From assembly GCA_965277875.1 (NCBI GenBank), contig CBDIDV010000002.1:682001-746000 (forward strand): a stretch of DNA of 64,000 bases, written 5' to 3'. Under the pieces are notes generated by a model. It had not been told where the DNA came from, did not search any database, and saw nothing but the letters and a program-made list of their open reading frames with translations. Below are positions 52,084 through 61,236 of the stretch, piece by piece. How positions within the stretch are numbered: position 1 is the stretch's first letter; each line of letters starts with the position of its first letter. Made by a program: the position numbers and the translations under genes. This DNA comes from CAWFQB01 sp965277875. GTDB lineage: Bacteria; Armatimonadota; Chthonomonadetes; Chthonomonadales; Chthonomonadaceae.

Positions 52084-52542
52084 CTAACAGCTAACCAGGG
52101 CTACGCCAAGTATCTCTTGCTCGCGGACGCGCATCCGCTCCGCGCCCGCTTCGGTCTCGTCCTCGTATCCGAGCAGATGCAGCGTACCGTGAACGGCAAG
52201 CAGGGCGAGTTCCTGATCCAATGTGATATGGTGCGCCTGGGCCTGCCGCAGAGCGGTGTCTACGGAGATCACCACGTCGCCAAGCACGACGGGCATTCCC
52301 GGCAGGACAGGCGCGATGGGCGTACCGGGCAGTTGTCCGGACTGCGCGAACGAAAGCACGTCGGTAGGCTTGTCCTTGCCGCGCCATTCCCGGTTCAGGG
52401 CGTGAACCGCGCTGTCATCGGTCAGCAGAACGCTTACCTCCGCGCGGGCGTTGTTTTCCGACTGGAGCAGACGGCGCACGGCCTGCCGCAGCATCGTCAT
52501 GCGTATCGGATGCGGCTGCTCGCTGCGTATACTGATGGGCAT
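52084..52542 (-). CDS. ybeY: Endoribonuclease YbeY
   Basis: YbeY is a zinc-dependent RNase acting in 16S rRNA 3' processing and ribosome quality control. The 152-residue protein has RWRGKDKPTDVLSFAQ and the metal motif VHGTLHLLGYEDETEA. Only two His ligands are present; the third position is Asp (GYED instead of GYDH), as also occurs in Bacteroidetes homologues. The start at ATG 52542 overlaps the 3' end of pgpH by 128 bp in a different frame. The long upstream extension of this frame is not coding. Confidence 0.9.
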   Translation of the reverse strand: MPISIRSEQPHPIRMTMLRQAVRRLLQSENNARAEVSVLLTDDSAVHALNREWRGKDKPTDVLSFAQSGQLPGTPIAPVLPGMPVVLGDVVISVDTALRQAQAHHITLDQELALLAVHGTLHLLGYEDETEAGAERMRVREQEILGVALVSC

Positions 52543-55063
52543 CCAGAATCTCCGGCGCGGGGGCGTCTGCTTGCGCGCCGCCCGCGCTGCTCGCGCCGCC
52601 CGTGCCGAGTAAAGCGCCGGCCTCCAATGATAGTACCGCTTCAAAAGGTGTCGGACAAAAAGCCATCGGAGCATAATCCGGAGCCGAGAATGGCTGCGCC
52701 AACAAAGGCTCTCCGCGTCGCCTGCTTTCTTCCAGCGTCGGCTGGGCTTGCGGCTCATCCCCCATAGACGCAGACGATGCGAACGTAGTTCCCGCCGCGC
52801 TTCCCATACCCATCGGCATTTGCAGGGCGGGCGGTTCGGGGCGCAGATCGGCGCGCGACACTTCCATCGGCTTGCCTGTGGCGGTGCGCGGCGGGTCTTT
52901 AGGATAGTCAATGCGCCCGTGCATCATGGCCCGCAAGACGTGCAGAAAGGCATTCGAAATGATCTTCACATCAGCGAAGGTCAGCGGGCATTCGTCTAAC
53001 TGTCCGTCCTCTATCTTGCCGCGCACGATGCCGCCGATCAGGGCTTCCAATTTTTCCTGATTGGGCTTGTCAATGCAGCGCGCGGCGGCCTCGACCGAGT
53101 CGGCCAGCATCACGATGGCGCTTTCACGGGTCTGAGGTTTGGGGCCGGGGTAGCGGAAGCGCTCTTCCATGCCGGGGGGGATGCAGTCGCCGCAGCCGTT
53201 GTCTGCGAGCGCCTGCCGATAGAAATAGCTTATAAGGGTCGTGCCGTGATGCTGGGCGATGATGTCGCGTATCTCGTCGGGAAGCCGTTCCTGCTTCGCC
53301 ATTTCCACGCCGTCACGAACATGGGCCGTGATGATCAGGGCGGAAAGCGAGGGACTGAGCCGGCCATGCACGTTGTCGGCGCGCTGGTTCTCGATAAAAA
53401 AATCAGGCCGATTCATTTTGCCGATGTCGTGGTAGTAGCCCCCGACCCGGCAGAGCAGGGCCTCCGCGCCCACGGCCTGCGCCCCCGCCTCGGCCAGCGT
53501 CCCGACCATTATGCTGTGCGCGTAGGTTCCCGGCGCGACCGCGCATAGCCGCTGCAAAAGCGGGCGGTCAAAGGCGGACATCTCTAAGAGCGTGGTATGC
53601 GTCAAGATGCCGAACGGCTTTTCCAGGGCGAGGACACCGAACCAGAACAGGAACGTGGCGAACGGAGCCACGCCCACGGCCCATGCCGAGCCGGTCAGCA
53701 GTTCTCTTGCACGGTCATTGAACAGCAGGCCCAGCAGCCAGACCAGCCCGACATTGCTCAGGGCGAGAAGGGCGGTAGTACGCAGCAGATTGGTTTTGCG
53801 CCGCACATGGGCCACGCTCGCGATACCGACAAGACTGCTCAACAGCGTCATCACACTGAACCGTATCTCATGGTTCATGATGATGCCCGACTGTATGGAC
53901 AGCAGGGCCACGATCAGCATGGCTAAGTGTACGTCCAGGAGAACGCTGACTAGCATTCCCGCCGCGGCCACGCTCATCATGCCCAGATAGCCTAGCTGCC
54001 AGCCGGAAAATTGCAGGCCCAGCAGGGTCGCGCCCACTTTCAGGCCCGCCACGCTGAACAGCACGATCACGGCGAGCAGGGCCAGCCTGCGCGTGTCGTC
54101 AAAAAGGGCGGGCAGCATACGCGCGATGTAATAGGCTACGAGCATCACCATCACGCCGGCCAGTACGCAGATTGCCACGCCTGTGGTCAGTTCCTGGCGC
54201 GGGTCGAGCAGGCCCAGCGCGGTCAGCTTATCCAGCGTGTCCTGATGGACGATCTCGCCGGGTGCGATGATCTTGTCGCCGGGAAACAGCCGCGCATACG
54301 TGGGCGGCACGGCGCGATACGCGACCTGCTGCGCAAGCCGCGTTCGCGCCCGGTCGTACAGGTGGTTGGGACGGATGGCCTGCTGCGCGATGGCCTGTAC
54401 CAGTTCCGCGTCCCCGCCCACAGGCAGGGCTTCCTGTGCGCGGCGGAGAACGTCCTGCCGGGCGCGTTTCAGGTCGTCGGAATTGTCACGTATTTCGCGA
54501 TCCATGGCGTCGTCCACGAGGCGCAGGGTCGTGTCGCGCAGTTTTTGGAACACGGTGGGCGGCACGGTCAGCAGTCGGCGCAGGCTGGCGCGCGAAAGTC
54601 CCGTGGGAGATTGTAGTGTCGCGATGGCCTGATCCAGAGCGGCGGTATGGAGGATGGGGCGGGGTTCATTGAAACGTGGTTCCAGGGCATGGCGGGCGGC
54701 TGTGATGCCGTCGAATATCTCGTCCGCGCTGCGGCGCGCGCCGACCTGGGCTGTCTCGTCCACGGTGTAGATCGGGCGTACCAACTGGCTCGCGCCCTGC
54801 TGCAAACGCGCCGTGGTCTCGCTGTCCACATAGACCACGCTGCGGGCGGCCCGCACTTCACGCGTACTGGTGTCGTTGAGATGCAGGGCGACGCGATCCT
54901 GACGCAGATGCACAGACATCATCAGGGACAGGGCGGCAATCGTCACCAGCATCAGCGCGGCCTTTGCCCGGTCGAATGGGGGCAGGCCGGCAATGCCGGG
55001 AAGTGTTGAGGCGCGGTCTGCGCGCCGGACACGAAGTTTTAACAGCTTGGTAAAGGGGTTCAT
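52415..55063 (-). CDS. pgpH: PgpH-family cyclic-di-AMP phosphodiesterase (7TMR-HD)
   Basis: The 882-residue protein has an N-terminal TM segment, an extracytoplasmic 7TMR-HD sensor domain (about 60-300), seven TM helices (about 310-490), and a cytosolic HD domain with GGYYHDIGKMNRPDFF near residue 540 and HHGTTLISYFY. This matches PgpH, which hydrolyses c-di-AMP. The last 180 residues are Pro/Ala-rich and probably disordered, and the end of this tail overlaps ybeY. A near-perfect promoter lies 110 bp upstream. Confidence 0.93.
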   Translation of the reverse strand: MNPFTKLLKLRVRRADRASTLPGIAGLPPFDRAKAALMLVTIAALSLMMSVHLRQDRVALHLNDTSTREVRAARSVVYVDSETTARLQQGASQLVRPIYTVDETAQVGARRSADEIFDGITAARHALEPRFNEPRPILHTAALDQAIATLQSPTGLSRASLRRLLTVPPTVFQKLRDTTLRLVDDAMDREIRDNSDDLKRARQDVLRRAQEALPVGGDAELVQAIAQQAIRPNHLYDRARTRLAQQVAYRAVPPTYARLFPGDKIIAPGEIVHQDTLDKLTALGLLDPRQELTTGVAICVLAGVMVMLVAYYIARMLPALFDDTRRLALLAVIVLFSVAGLKVGATLLGLQFSGWQLGYLGMMSVAAAGMLVSVLLDVHLAMLIVALLSIQSGIIMNHEIRFSVMTLLSSLVGIASVAHVRRKTNLLRTTALLALSNVGLVWLLGLLFNDRARELLTGSAWAVGVAPFATFLFWFGVLALEKPFGILTHTTLLEMSAFDRPLLQRLCAVAPGTYAHSIMVGTLAEAGAQAVGAEALLCRVGGYYHDIGKMNRPDFFIENQRADNVHGRLSPSLSALIITAHVRDGVEMAKQERLPDEIRDIIAQHHGTTLISYFYRQALADNGCGDCIPPGMEERFRYPGPKPQTRESAIVMLADSVEAAARCIDKPNQEKLEALIGGIVRGKIEDGQLDECPLTFADVKIISNAFLHVLRAMMHGRIDYPKDPPRTATGKPMEVSRADLRPEPPALQMPMGMGSAAGTTFASSASMGDEPQAQPTLEESRRRGEPLLAQPFSAPDYAPMAFCPTPFEAVLSLEAGALLGTGGASSAGGAQADAPAPEILDAHQYTQRAAASDTHDDAAAGRAPSAPVGKQRPRGGKRSADR

Positions 55064-55374
55064 CGTAGACGTCGCGCCCAGCGGCCGACTGATGTATATT
55101 CAAAGAAACAGGCATTCAACAAAAACACGTGATGCGCCCGCGGGTGACAGTTGACCTTGTACTGTGTCACATACATTATAGCGTTCACATCTTGCGCTGT
55201 CAAGCCGCACTTGAGCAGGAAAGCTGCGTGTACGTGTGAGACGGGCCGGTTCTGCCGTGCCGTTCGCGCGTATACAGTATATGTATGGACGCTGCCATCC
55301 TTTTATTGTTTCGGGCGCGGCGGACAAAAATTCAAGAGCAATCGCGGGTACTTCACGAAGAAAGACAGGCGCAG
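55064..55374. other. Intergenic region upstream of the pgpH operon
   Basis: It contains the strong predicted pgpH promoter. The part from about 55205 to 55374 holds no recognised feature. Confidence 0.5.
55175..55203 (-). promoter_or_regulatory. Consensus sigma70 promoter for the pgpH operon
   Basis: On the minus strand TTGACA (55203-55198) and TATAAT (55180-55175) are both perfect consensus hexamers separated by 17 bp. It is the best promoter match in the window and drives pgpH-ybeY-dgkA/PAP2-corC. Confidence 0.8.
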
Positions 55375-55905
55375 CTAAGCGACGGCGAGGGCTTCGATTG
55401 CGGCTGACAGCGCGGCGAGGCTGACCTGACCGGTGTAGAGGATGCCATTCAGAAACAGGCTGGGCGTGTGGTGCAGACCCGTGGTACGAATGCCGTCCAC
55501 ATCGGCGCGCACCTGAGCATACGCCTGTTCGCCCTCGGTCTCTTCCGCAAAGGAAGCGGCGTTCATGCCCGCCTGAACGGCAGCGTTTACGATGTCTTCC
55601 TGCGTAAGACTTGCCTGCCCACCGTAAAGCAGATCGTGCATTGCCCAGAACCGCCCCTGCGCGCCTGCGACCTCGGCGGCTTTGGCGGCGTAGAGAGCCT
55701 GTTCGTGAACGTCGGTCAGGGGCAGATGCCGATATACGAAGCGCAGCCGCTCCCCCTGCTGTTCCCGCAGCGATTTCAGTATGAAGAATGCCTCGCGGCA
55801 GTCGCCACACTGAAAATCGCCGTATTCGACAAGCGTGACGGGCGCAATGGCAGGCCCCTCCTGCCAGTCTCGCGGATTGACGGCAACGGGCAGCATGATA
55901 GACAT
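55375..55905 (-). CDS. DsbA/thioredoxin-like protein
   Basis: The 176-residue protein has the DsbA-type thioredoxin fold (Thioredoxin_4) with the active-site motif FQCGDCREAF (CGDC) and the cis-Pro segment HHTPSLFLNG. No signal peptide is visible, so it may act in the cytosol. I place the start at ATG 55905, with GAGGA about 8 bp upstream; a TTG ten codons earlier is weaker. Confidence 0.85.
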   Translation of the reverse strand: MSIMLPVAVNPRDWQEGPAIAPVTLVEYGDFQCGDCREAFFILKSLREQQGERLRFVYRHLPLTDVHEQALYAAKAAEVAGAQGRFWAMHDLLYGGQASLTQEDIVNAAVQAGMNAASFAEETEGEQAYAQVRADVDGIRTTGLHHTPSLFLNGILYTGQVSLAALSAAIEALAVA

Positions 55906-56114
55906 GGATTGTTCCTCAGTTTTGTTCGTTGACAAAGGTTAATTTACGGCAGAATCTGTCACAATAATACGTGTCAGACGTCTATAACATCAGCAGACGC
56001 GCTATGGGTTATGCTGTGGGTATGTCCTCGTATCCTAAACCTTTTCGCAACTTTCGACTTCCGATTTTCTTGCCTCCGCTTTGTGCGGAAACTTCGCTTC
56101 AGGAGCAATTTTCC

Positions 56115-57125
56115 ATGCGCTGGATTCCGACTCTCGCCGTTTGCTTTGTGACTGCCGCCGCGACCCTGCCCGCGCGCGCCGACAAAGAAATCGCCGCCTC
56201 GCCGACCGTCATCTCGGCGGGCCAGTCCGCCACGCTGACGTGGTTCTTCGGCGGCGTAAAGCTGACCATTACGGGCGGTCAGTTTCTGACCCCCACTGTC
56301 ATTACGGGCAAGCAGACCTTAAAGGTCAGTCCCAAAAAGACGACCAAGTACGTGTTCGATCTCTACTATCACCCGGACGCCACGGCGCAGAACCCTGCGG
56401 CGGGAACCGGGAAGCTGATTCACGTCCAATACAACGTGGTCGTCGAAGTGCTGGCAGGCGCGCTGCCGGGGCTTGCCGCCTACAAAGGCGCACGCGGTTG
56501 GAAGGTTGGGTATCAGACCGGCTGGACCGCGATGCAGAACCGCCCCGGCAGCGACGATCTGGTGTATTTCCAGCCCGAAGAGGACGCTGTCGAGCGGCTT
56601 GCCGTAGCAGTCGTGCCGGTCAAGGACAAAACGGCGGGCCGTTTGATGGACGATGTACGCGCCGACATCCCCTCCAACTACACACATTATACGCTGGTAT
56701 CGGAGACGGTCGTAACGCATCAGGGTCTGCCCGCCATTCTCACCGTGTTCGAGGGCAACAGTGCGGCGCATCCCGGCACACGCACCACGTCCATGATGAT
56801 GGCCGTGGTGAATGGCGATCAGGGATATGTCGTCAGCGCGCGCACGGACGCGGCCCGCTTCAAGCTGCGCCAGCCCATCTTGACCAAGATGCTGGACAGC
56901 TTTGTCGTAACAGGCAAAATACTGCCGCCCGCCGACGCGAAAGAAGCAAAGACCGAATCGCAGGCCGTTACCACAAATGGAACGCTGACCCTGGATGCGA
57001 AACCGACGGACAGCGCCACGGCATCCAAGCCACTGCAAAGTACCGGTAAGTCCGCTTCGCCCGACAGCAAGCCGAACAAGACAAACAAACCTGCCACATC
57101 CCCCCCCCCGCCCAAGTCCGAGTAA
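56115..57125 (+). CDS. Secreted protein with PsbP/DUF1795-like domain
   Basis: The 336-residue protein has a signal peptide (WIPTLAVCFVTAAATLPARA) and a beta-rich N-terminal part with VISAGQSATLTWFFGG, a typical Ig/bacterial-surface motif. The segment from about residue 130 to 270 (YQTGWTAMQNRPGSDDLVYF ... TKMLDSFVV) resembles PsbP/DUF1795 proteins. The C-terminus is a Lys/Ser/Pro-rich tail (NKPATSPPPPKSE). AGGAG lies 9 bp before the ATG at 56115. Confidence 0.7.
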   Translation: MRWIPTLAVCFVTAAATLPARADKEIAASPTVISAGQSATLTWFFGGVKLTITGGQFLTPTVITGKQTLKVSPKKTTKYVFDLYYHPDATAQNPAAGTGKLIHVQYNVVVEVLAGALPGLAAYKGARGWKVGYQTGWTAMQNRPGSDDLVYFQPEEDAVERLAVAVVPVKDKTAGRLMDDVRADIPSNYTHYTLVSETVVTHQGLPAILTVFEGNSAAHPGTRTTSMMMAVVNGDQGYVVSARTDAARFKLRQPILTKMLDSFVVTGKILPPADAKEAKTESQAVTTNGTLTLDAKPTDSATASKPLQSTGKSASPDSKPNKTNKPATSPPPPKSE

Positions 57126-57200
57126 AGGCGGCAGTGGAAACGGTCACTTCGATGTACGTCTTGCTGGCCTGCTCGCCCCGGAGGGACTGGAGTTACATTT

Positions 57201-57255
57201 TAACAGCCGTTCTCTTTAGTACATGATAATCACGTACTAAAGAGAACGGCTGTTA
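57201..57255. terminator. 22-bp perfect inverted repeat between converging genes
   Basis: TAACAGCCGTTCTCTTTAGT(AC) at 57201-57222 is exactly inverted at 57234-57255 around an 11-nt loop ATGATAATCAC. It may terminate both converging transcripts. No strong T-run follows, so a protein-binding palindrome is also possible. Confidence 0.6.
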
Positions 57256-57323
57256 TGTTGTGTCCGTGCGGAAGCCGACATACAAAGTGCCGTATGACGA
57301 CCGGATATTTATGCTGTCATATA

Positions 57324-57758
57324 CTAAATGCCGAAGCGGCTGCCGAACGGCTGAACCTGCGGCAGGTACTTGCGGGTCGTGCTTGCCCAGCGAGCGGCGA
57401 GGGCGGAGGGCGTCGTGCCTTCTGCCTTGGCGTCAGCGGGCGTCACTTCCAGCAGCAGGTAGCGGCGTACCACGATTTTGTTGCCCATCACTTTGATGTC
57501 CGACTGGCGCAGAGCCGGAGCCTGGGCGCGCGCAAAGATTTCCGTGGCGCGGGCGTCGCACTTTTCCGTGCGGACGATGGGGGTGTCGCCCCCTGCGGTC
57601 GTGGTCAGGCGGAACATCTCAAAACCGGAAATGGCCCATGTAGAAGCGGCTTTGTCTTCCACTTTGGCAAAATCTCCGATGGGCAAGGTTTCCTGGGCGG
57701 CGGCAGGGCGCGCAAAGGCGCAGGCCCCTGCAAGGGCGGCAATGGCAATCCACTTCAT
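57324..57758 (-). CDS. Small exported protein of unknown function
   Basis: The 144-residue protein has a clear signal peptide (WIAIAALAGACAFARPAAA-QE). The mature 120 residues are mixed alpha/beta with a single Cys and no family I recognise. AAAGGAAA lies 10 bp before the ATG at 57758, which excludes the longer frame. It stands alone on the minus strand. Confidence 0.75.
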   Translation of the reverse strand: MKWIAIAALAGACAFARPAAAQETLPIGDFAKVEDKAASTWAISGFEMFRLTTTAGGDTPIVRTEKCDARATEIFARAQAPALRQSDIKVMGNKIVVRRYLLLEVTPADAKAEGTTPSALAARWASTTRKYLPQVQPFGSRFGI

Positions 57759-58233
57759 GATGGTCAATTTCCTTTCGAGCATCAACTGGCGAAATAGGCA
57801 AATCAAAAACGAAACGCGAAACCGTAAAAAATTATTAACCGTTGCGGTTCTCAGGCACAGACGCATACGCGGCGGGGCGTGTTCCCTTGAATCGGGCGAA
57901 CAACAAGATAAACGCTGAAAACAGGCGAAATCGCCTGAACATGTCTATACCGTAGAAATGCGGGCAGAGCGGAACGTCACAAAATGTCAAAATAGGGCTG
58001 TCACGTCGAACGTCGGCAGGCGTTTCAGTCTGTGTGCCTGCGCCGGAACGCAGGATACAACTCCTGAATACAAGACAAATCGCCGGATGGCCCGGCATGA
58101 ATATCGCCCGGCGAGAGCGGAACACTCGCCGGGCGCAATCTCCTGAACATCGAACGTATCGTGGCCCGCCATTCCTGTGTGGGACGCGCCGCGTATGTGC
58201 GTTGTTCCCGCTTTGTCGCCTGCCTGCTTATGC
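57759..58233. other. Intergenic region with several hairpins
   Basis: Hairpins include CCTGCG-CCGGAA-CGCAGG near 58042-58059 and a perfect 11-bp stem at 58105-58135. No coding sequence, promoter or RNA family is recognised. Confidence 0.5.
58105..58135. repeat. Perfect 11-bp hairpin CGCCCGGCGAG
   Basis: CGCCCGGCGAG (58105-58115) pairs perfectly with 58125-58135 across AGCGGAACA. It lies about 100 bp past the stop of the sugar isomerase gene. It may protect that mRNA's 3' end, but no T-run follows. Confidence 0.55.
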
Positions 58234-59076
58234 TTAATAGGCGATGAACTGCTCCAGATACTTTTTGCCGATCAAAAAGCCCTCTTCGCGCTCTACGGCG
58301 TCGTCCTCATGTTCGATGCTGATAACGCCGTTGTAGCCGTTGCGGCGCAGGGCGGAAATGTACTCGCCCCACTGCACTTTGCCCAGGCCCGGTATCACGT
58401 AGCGCCACCATCCGCTGCCCTGATTGCCCACGATACGCTTGACATGCGTTTTTACTTCGGTGTCTTTGCCGTGCGTGTGGAAGATGCGGTCGGCGAACTT
58501 GTCCACGGCCTCGATGTAATCAATGTCCTGCCACAGTAGATGCGAGGGATCGAAGTTCAGGCCCAGGTTGTTCTGGGGCAGGACTTCAAACAAGCGTTGC
58601 CAGTGCGCCAGGTTCTGGATATTGGTCGCTGTCCAATTTTCCAGGGCGATGCTGACGCCCTTTTCGCTGGCGTGCTGAAGCAGGGGCGGAAACACTTCCA
58701 GGCAGTCCTCTTCGATGGTCTTGAATTTGTCTTTGCCATTGGGCGGCAGGCCGGCAAGTGTAGTGATGACGTTCGCGCCGATCAGAGCGGCGGCGTCAAT
58801 GGCGTTGTGCAGCGTCTGGATATTCGCGGCGCGTTTGGCGGGGTCGGCGTCGGTCGGGTTGGTGTACGCGCCTACCGCAGAAATATGCAGCATCCGCTTT
58901 TCCATCAGCGACTTGATGGCTTCGGCCCGTTCCGGCGTAAAGTTGTCGGTATCAATGTGCTTGCTGCCCGGCCCCGCCACGATCTCCAGCCCGCCAAACC
59001 CGTATTCGCCCGCGAACGCGGCCACGACTTCCAGGTCTTCCCTGCCGAACGGCCCCGTCAAAATTCCCACGTACAT
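58234..59076 (-). CDS. Sugar phosphate isomerase/epimerase (AP endonuclease 2 fold)
   Basis: The 280-residue TIM-barrel protein has the metal-ligand pattern of the xylose-isomerase-like family: ALENW (Glu), NFDPSHLLW (Asp, His), HTHGKDTE (His) and ISIEHED (Glu). It probably interconverts a sugar or inositol derivative released by the nearby glycosidases. AGGAG lies 6 bp before the ATG at 59076. The in-frame upstream extension falls in an A/C-rich repeat and is not used. Confidence 0.88.
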   Translation of the reverse strand: MYVGILTGPFGREDLEVVAAFAGEYGFGGLEIVAGPGSKHIDTDNFTPERAEAIKSLMEKRMLHISAVGAYTNPTDADPAKRAANIQTLHNAIDAAALIGANVITTLAGLPPNGKDKFKTIEEDCLEVFPPLLQHASEKGVSIALENWTATNIQNLAHWQRLFEVLPQNNLGLNFDPSHLLWQDIDYIEAVDKFADRIFHTHGKDTEVKTHVKRIVGNQGSGWWRYVIPGLGKVQWGEYISALRRNGYNGVISIEHEDDAVEREEGFLIGKKYLEQFIAY

Positions 59077-59246
59077 GTTGAACTCCTGTTGTTTGTTTCT
59101 TGTTGTTAGTTTCTTGTTGTTTGTTGTCTGCTTGTTGATAGTTGAAAAGAGGCCATAACTGCGGCTGTGCGTTGGCGTGTTGTTTCCGTTTGTAAATGTG
59201 TTTATCCTTCTTTTTACCCTGTTTATTCCCCGCCTGCAACGAAAAA

Positions 59247-59273
59247 CGACCTGCGGCACATTGCCGCAGGTCG
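59247..59273 (-). terminator. Terminator of the copper monooxygenase fusion gene
   Basis: CGACCTGCGGCA (59247-59258) pairs with 59262-59273 over a 3-nt loop. Read on the minus strand it is followed by TTTTTC, a classical intrinsic terminator, 47 bp past the stop of the upstream gene. Confidence 0.85.
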
Positions 59274-59319
59274 CTTCTAAACAAATAACAAACATCAAAC
59301 AACAAGCAACTATCTTTGC

Positions 59320-61236
59320 CTACTTTACGCTGGCGCTTTGCTGTCCGGCGGGCTTGTCGGCGCTCAGGGCCAGATGCTCGGCGTCTCTGGTATACGTCAG
59401 GAACGCGATGCACATCTCGTCCGTCGTCTGCTCGCCCCACACGGCGGCGCGGGGGTGGGCGATGTTAGGGTTGCGCGGGTTCTTGTCCGAGTTGTCGTAG
59501 TAGGCGACCAGATGCACCTTGCTGCCTTTGGGCAGGGCGATAGGCTCGGTAAACTGGTACGTGGCCTGCCAGTTGAAGTCCCAGTCCTTGATCCAGACCA
59601 TCGGCTTTTCGGTTCCGTCCGGCAGCGTGGCCCAAATCTTCATCTCGCGGCCCAGAAAGTGCATGTGCGGCATCACGCTCAGGACATGACAGTCTTCCCG
59701 GATACCCGTGGTGGCGGTCGCCTCGTGGTGATTGTCGCCATACGGGATTTTGAAGCCGAAGTTGATGACCACGTTGCTGCGGGCCATTTTGTCCATCGTG
59801 CCATGCGCGAAGTACAGGCCAATCTTTGTCAGATCGGTTTCGGGCTTGCCGTCCTTGTGGTAATGCACCTGAATAACCAGGTTCGCGCCTTTGGGCAGCA
59901 GGATGCCCGTGGCGGGCGGCAACTCATTCGGGTCGTTGCCCGGCGCCCATCCGCCCAGAAAGCCGGACGCGGCAAATCCCGGTCCGCCGCCCAACGCGGT
60001 AAAGCCCGGCTCGTTGTCCTTGTCCTGGCCTTCCATCTTTTCGGCGGCATGGGTGGCGTCCACATAGTTGATGATGTGGTGTACAACGGCGTGATTGCCC
60101 GGACGGCATTCCACAGACCGAATCCAGCGATCCGTCGGGAAGTTTGTCTTGACAATAAAGTCGCGGTACACGTCCTCGCCGTCCGCAGTCAAATGGTAGG
60201 CTTTGGCGGGCTGCAAGACGATGTCCGGCGTCCCCAACTGCCACTCGCCGTTGAACTTGGCCGGGGCGGGCGTGTCTTTCGGGTTGCCCTGCGGCGCACC
60301 GGCGTCCGCCCAGCGCGCGATCACAGTCTTTTCATTATCAGAAAGCGTGTGCGCGGCCACGTCCTTGAACGCGCCATAATGGGCATCGGGCTTCCAGGGC
60401 GGCATCTGATTGTTCTGCGTATAGCGCTTGATGTCGCCGGCCCACGCGCTGGCCTGCTTGTAGTCCTGCAGCGTGAACGGGGCAACCTCGCCGTCACGAT
60501 GACAGCTTTCGCACTTGGCGCGCAGGATGGGCGCGATGTCATGGGAATAGGTGGGAACGCCCGCAATGGCCTTAATCTCTTTGGGCTGGCGGATCGCGCA
60601 GCCGAACGCCATCTGCGTCGGATGGGTGACGGGTTCGCCTTTGAGGACGGCGTCAAGAGCGTCGGTCAGATCGTGCGTTGTGGCGCGGGTGGCGACGGCA
60701 TTATCGTCAATGCGGCCCCGGTAGCAGATCGCGCCATTTGCGTCCACAACAACGGCTTCCGGCGTCATCTTCGCGCCCACGGTCGAGGCAAGCGCGGCTT
60801 TGGCGTCCTGAATGACGGGGAACGTCAGTTCGTGCGCTTTGGCGTTCTTGATGATCTCGGCGCGGCTCTCCTGGCTGTCGGCGTAGACCGCGAACACCTG
60901 TACGCCCTGCGAGGCGTACCTGGCGGCAATCGCGTTGGCGCGGGGCGTGTACAGATTGGAAACCGGACACTGCGCGGACACGAACACGAACACGGTGGCC
61001 TTATGCGCGCTGATCTCGCGCGGCCCATAAACCTTGCCGGTCATATCAGCGAAAGACAGATTAGCCGCCGTGCCGAGCTTGCCGGCGGGGCTGATTTTGG
61101 CGGTACGCGCCGTGGTTTTTGCGCCCGTCGTCTCGTTAGCCTCAACCCGCCCGCCGTACACGGCCAGGCCCATCAGCGCAATCGCGCCCAGTCCATACAA
61201 CGCGCCATTCGCGCGCCCAAACGGATGTGAATTCAT
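59320..61236 (-). CDS. Exported peroxiredoxin - cytochrome c - copper monooxygenase fusion
   Basis: The 638-residue protein has a TM/signal segment (about 12-30), a peroxiredoxin-like domain (about 50-195, SAQCPVSNLYTPRANAI) with one Cys in place of the usual pair, a haem-binding segment with CESCH near residue 240 and QMPPWKPD, and a C-terminal peptidylglycine-monooxygenase-type domain with HHII (about 387), HYHKDG and HMHFLG (about 524) copper ligands. Known relatives are annotated as ascorbate-dependent monooxygenases. The oxidised substrate is unknown. GAGGAAA precedes the ATG at 61236. Confidence 0.87.
   Translation of the reverse strand: MNSHPFGRANGALYGLGAIALMGLAVYGGRVEANETTGAKTTARTAKISPAGKLGTAANLSFADMTGKVYGPREISAHKATVFVFVSAQCPVSNLYTPRANAIAARYASQGVQVFAVYADSQESRAEIIKNAKAHELTFPVIQDAKAALASTVGAKMTPEAVVVDANGAICYRGRIDDNAVATRATTHDLTDALDAVLKGEPVTHPTQMAFGCAIRQPKEIKAIAGVPTYSHDIAPILRAKCESCHRDGEVAPFTLQDYKQASAWAGDIKRYTQNNQMPPWKPDAHYGAFKDVAAHTLSDNEKTVIARWADAGAPQGNPKDTPAPAKFNGEWQLGTPDIVLQPAKAYHLTADGEDVYRDFIVKTNFPTDRWIRSVECRPGNHAVVHHIINYVDATHAAEKMEGQDKDNEPGFTALGGGPGFAASGFLGGWAPGNDPNELPPATGILLPKGANLVIQVHYHKDGKPETDLTKIGLYFAHGTMDKMARSNVVINFGFKIPYGDNHHEATATTGIREDCHVLSVMPHMHFLGREMKIWATLPDGTEKPMVWIKDWDFNWQATYQFTEPIALPKGSKVHLVAYYDNSDKNPRNPNIAHPRAAVWGEQTTDEMCIAFLTYTRDAEHLALSADKPAGQQSASVK

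Noticed and set aside
59338..61230. A 630-codon open frame opposite the copper monooxygenase fusion
   Set aside because: The opposite strand encodes clear redoxin, haem and copper motifs; this frame has none.
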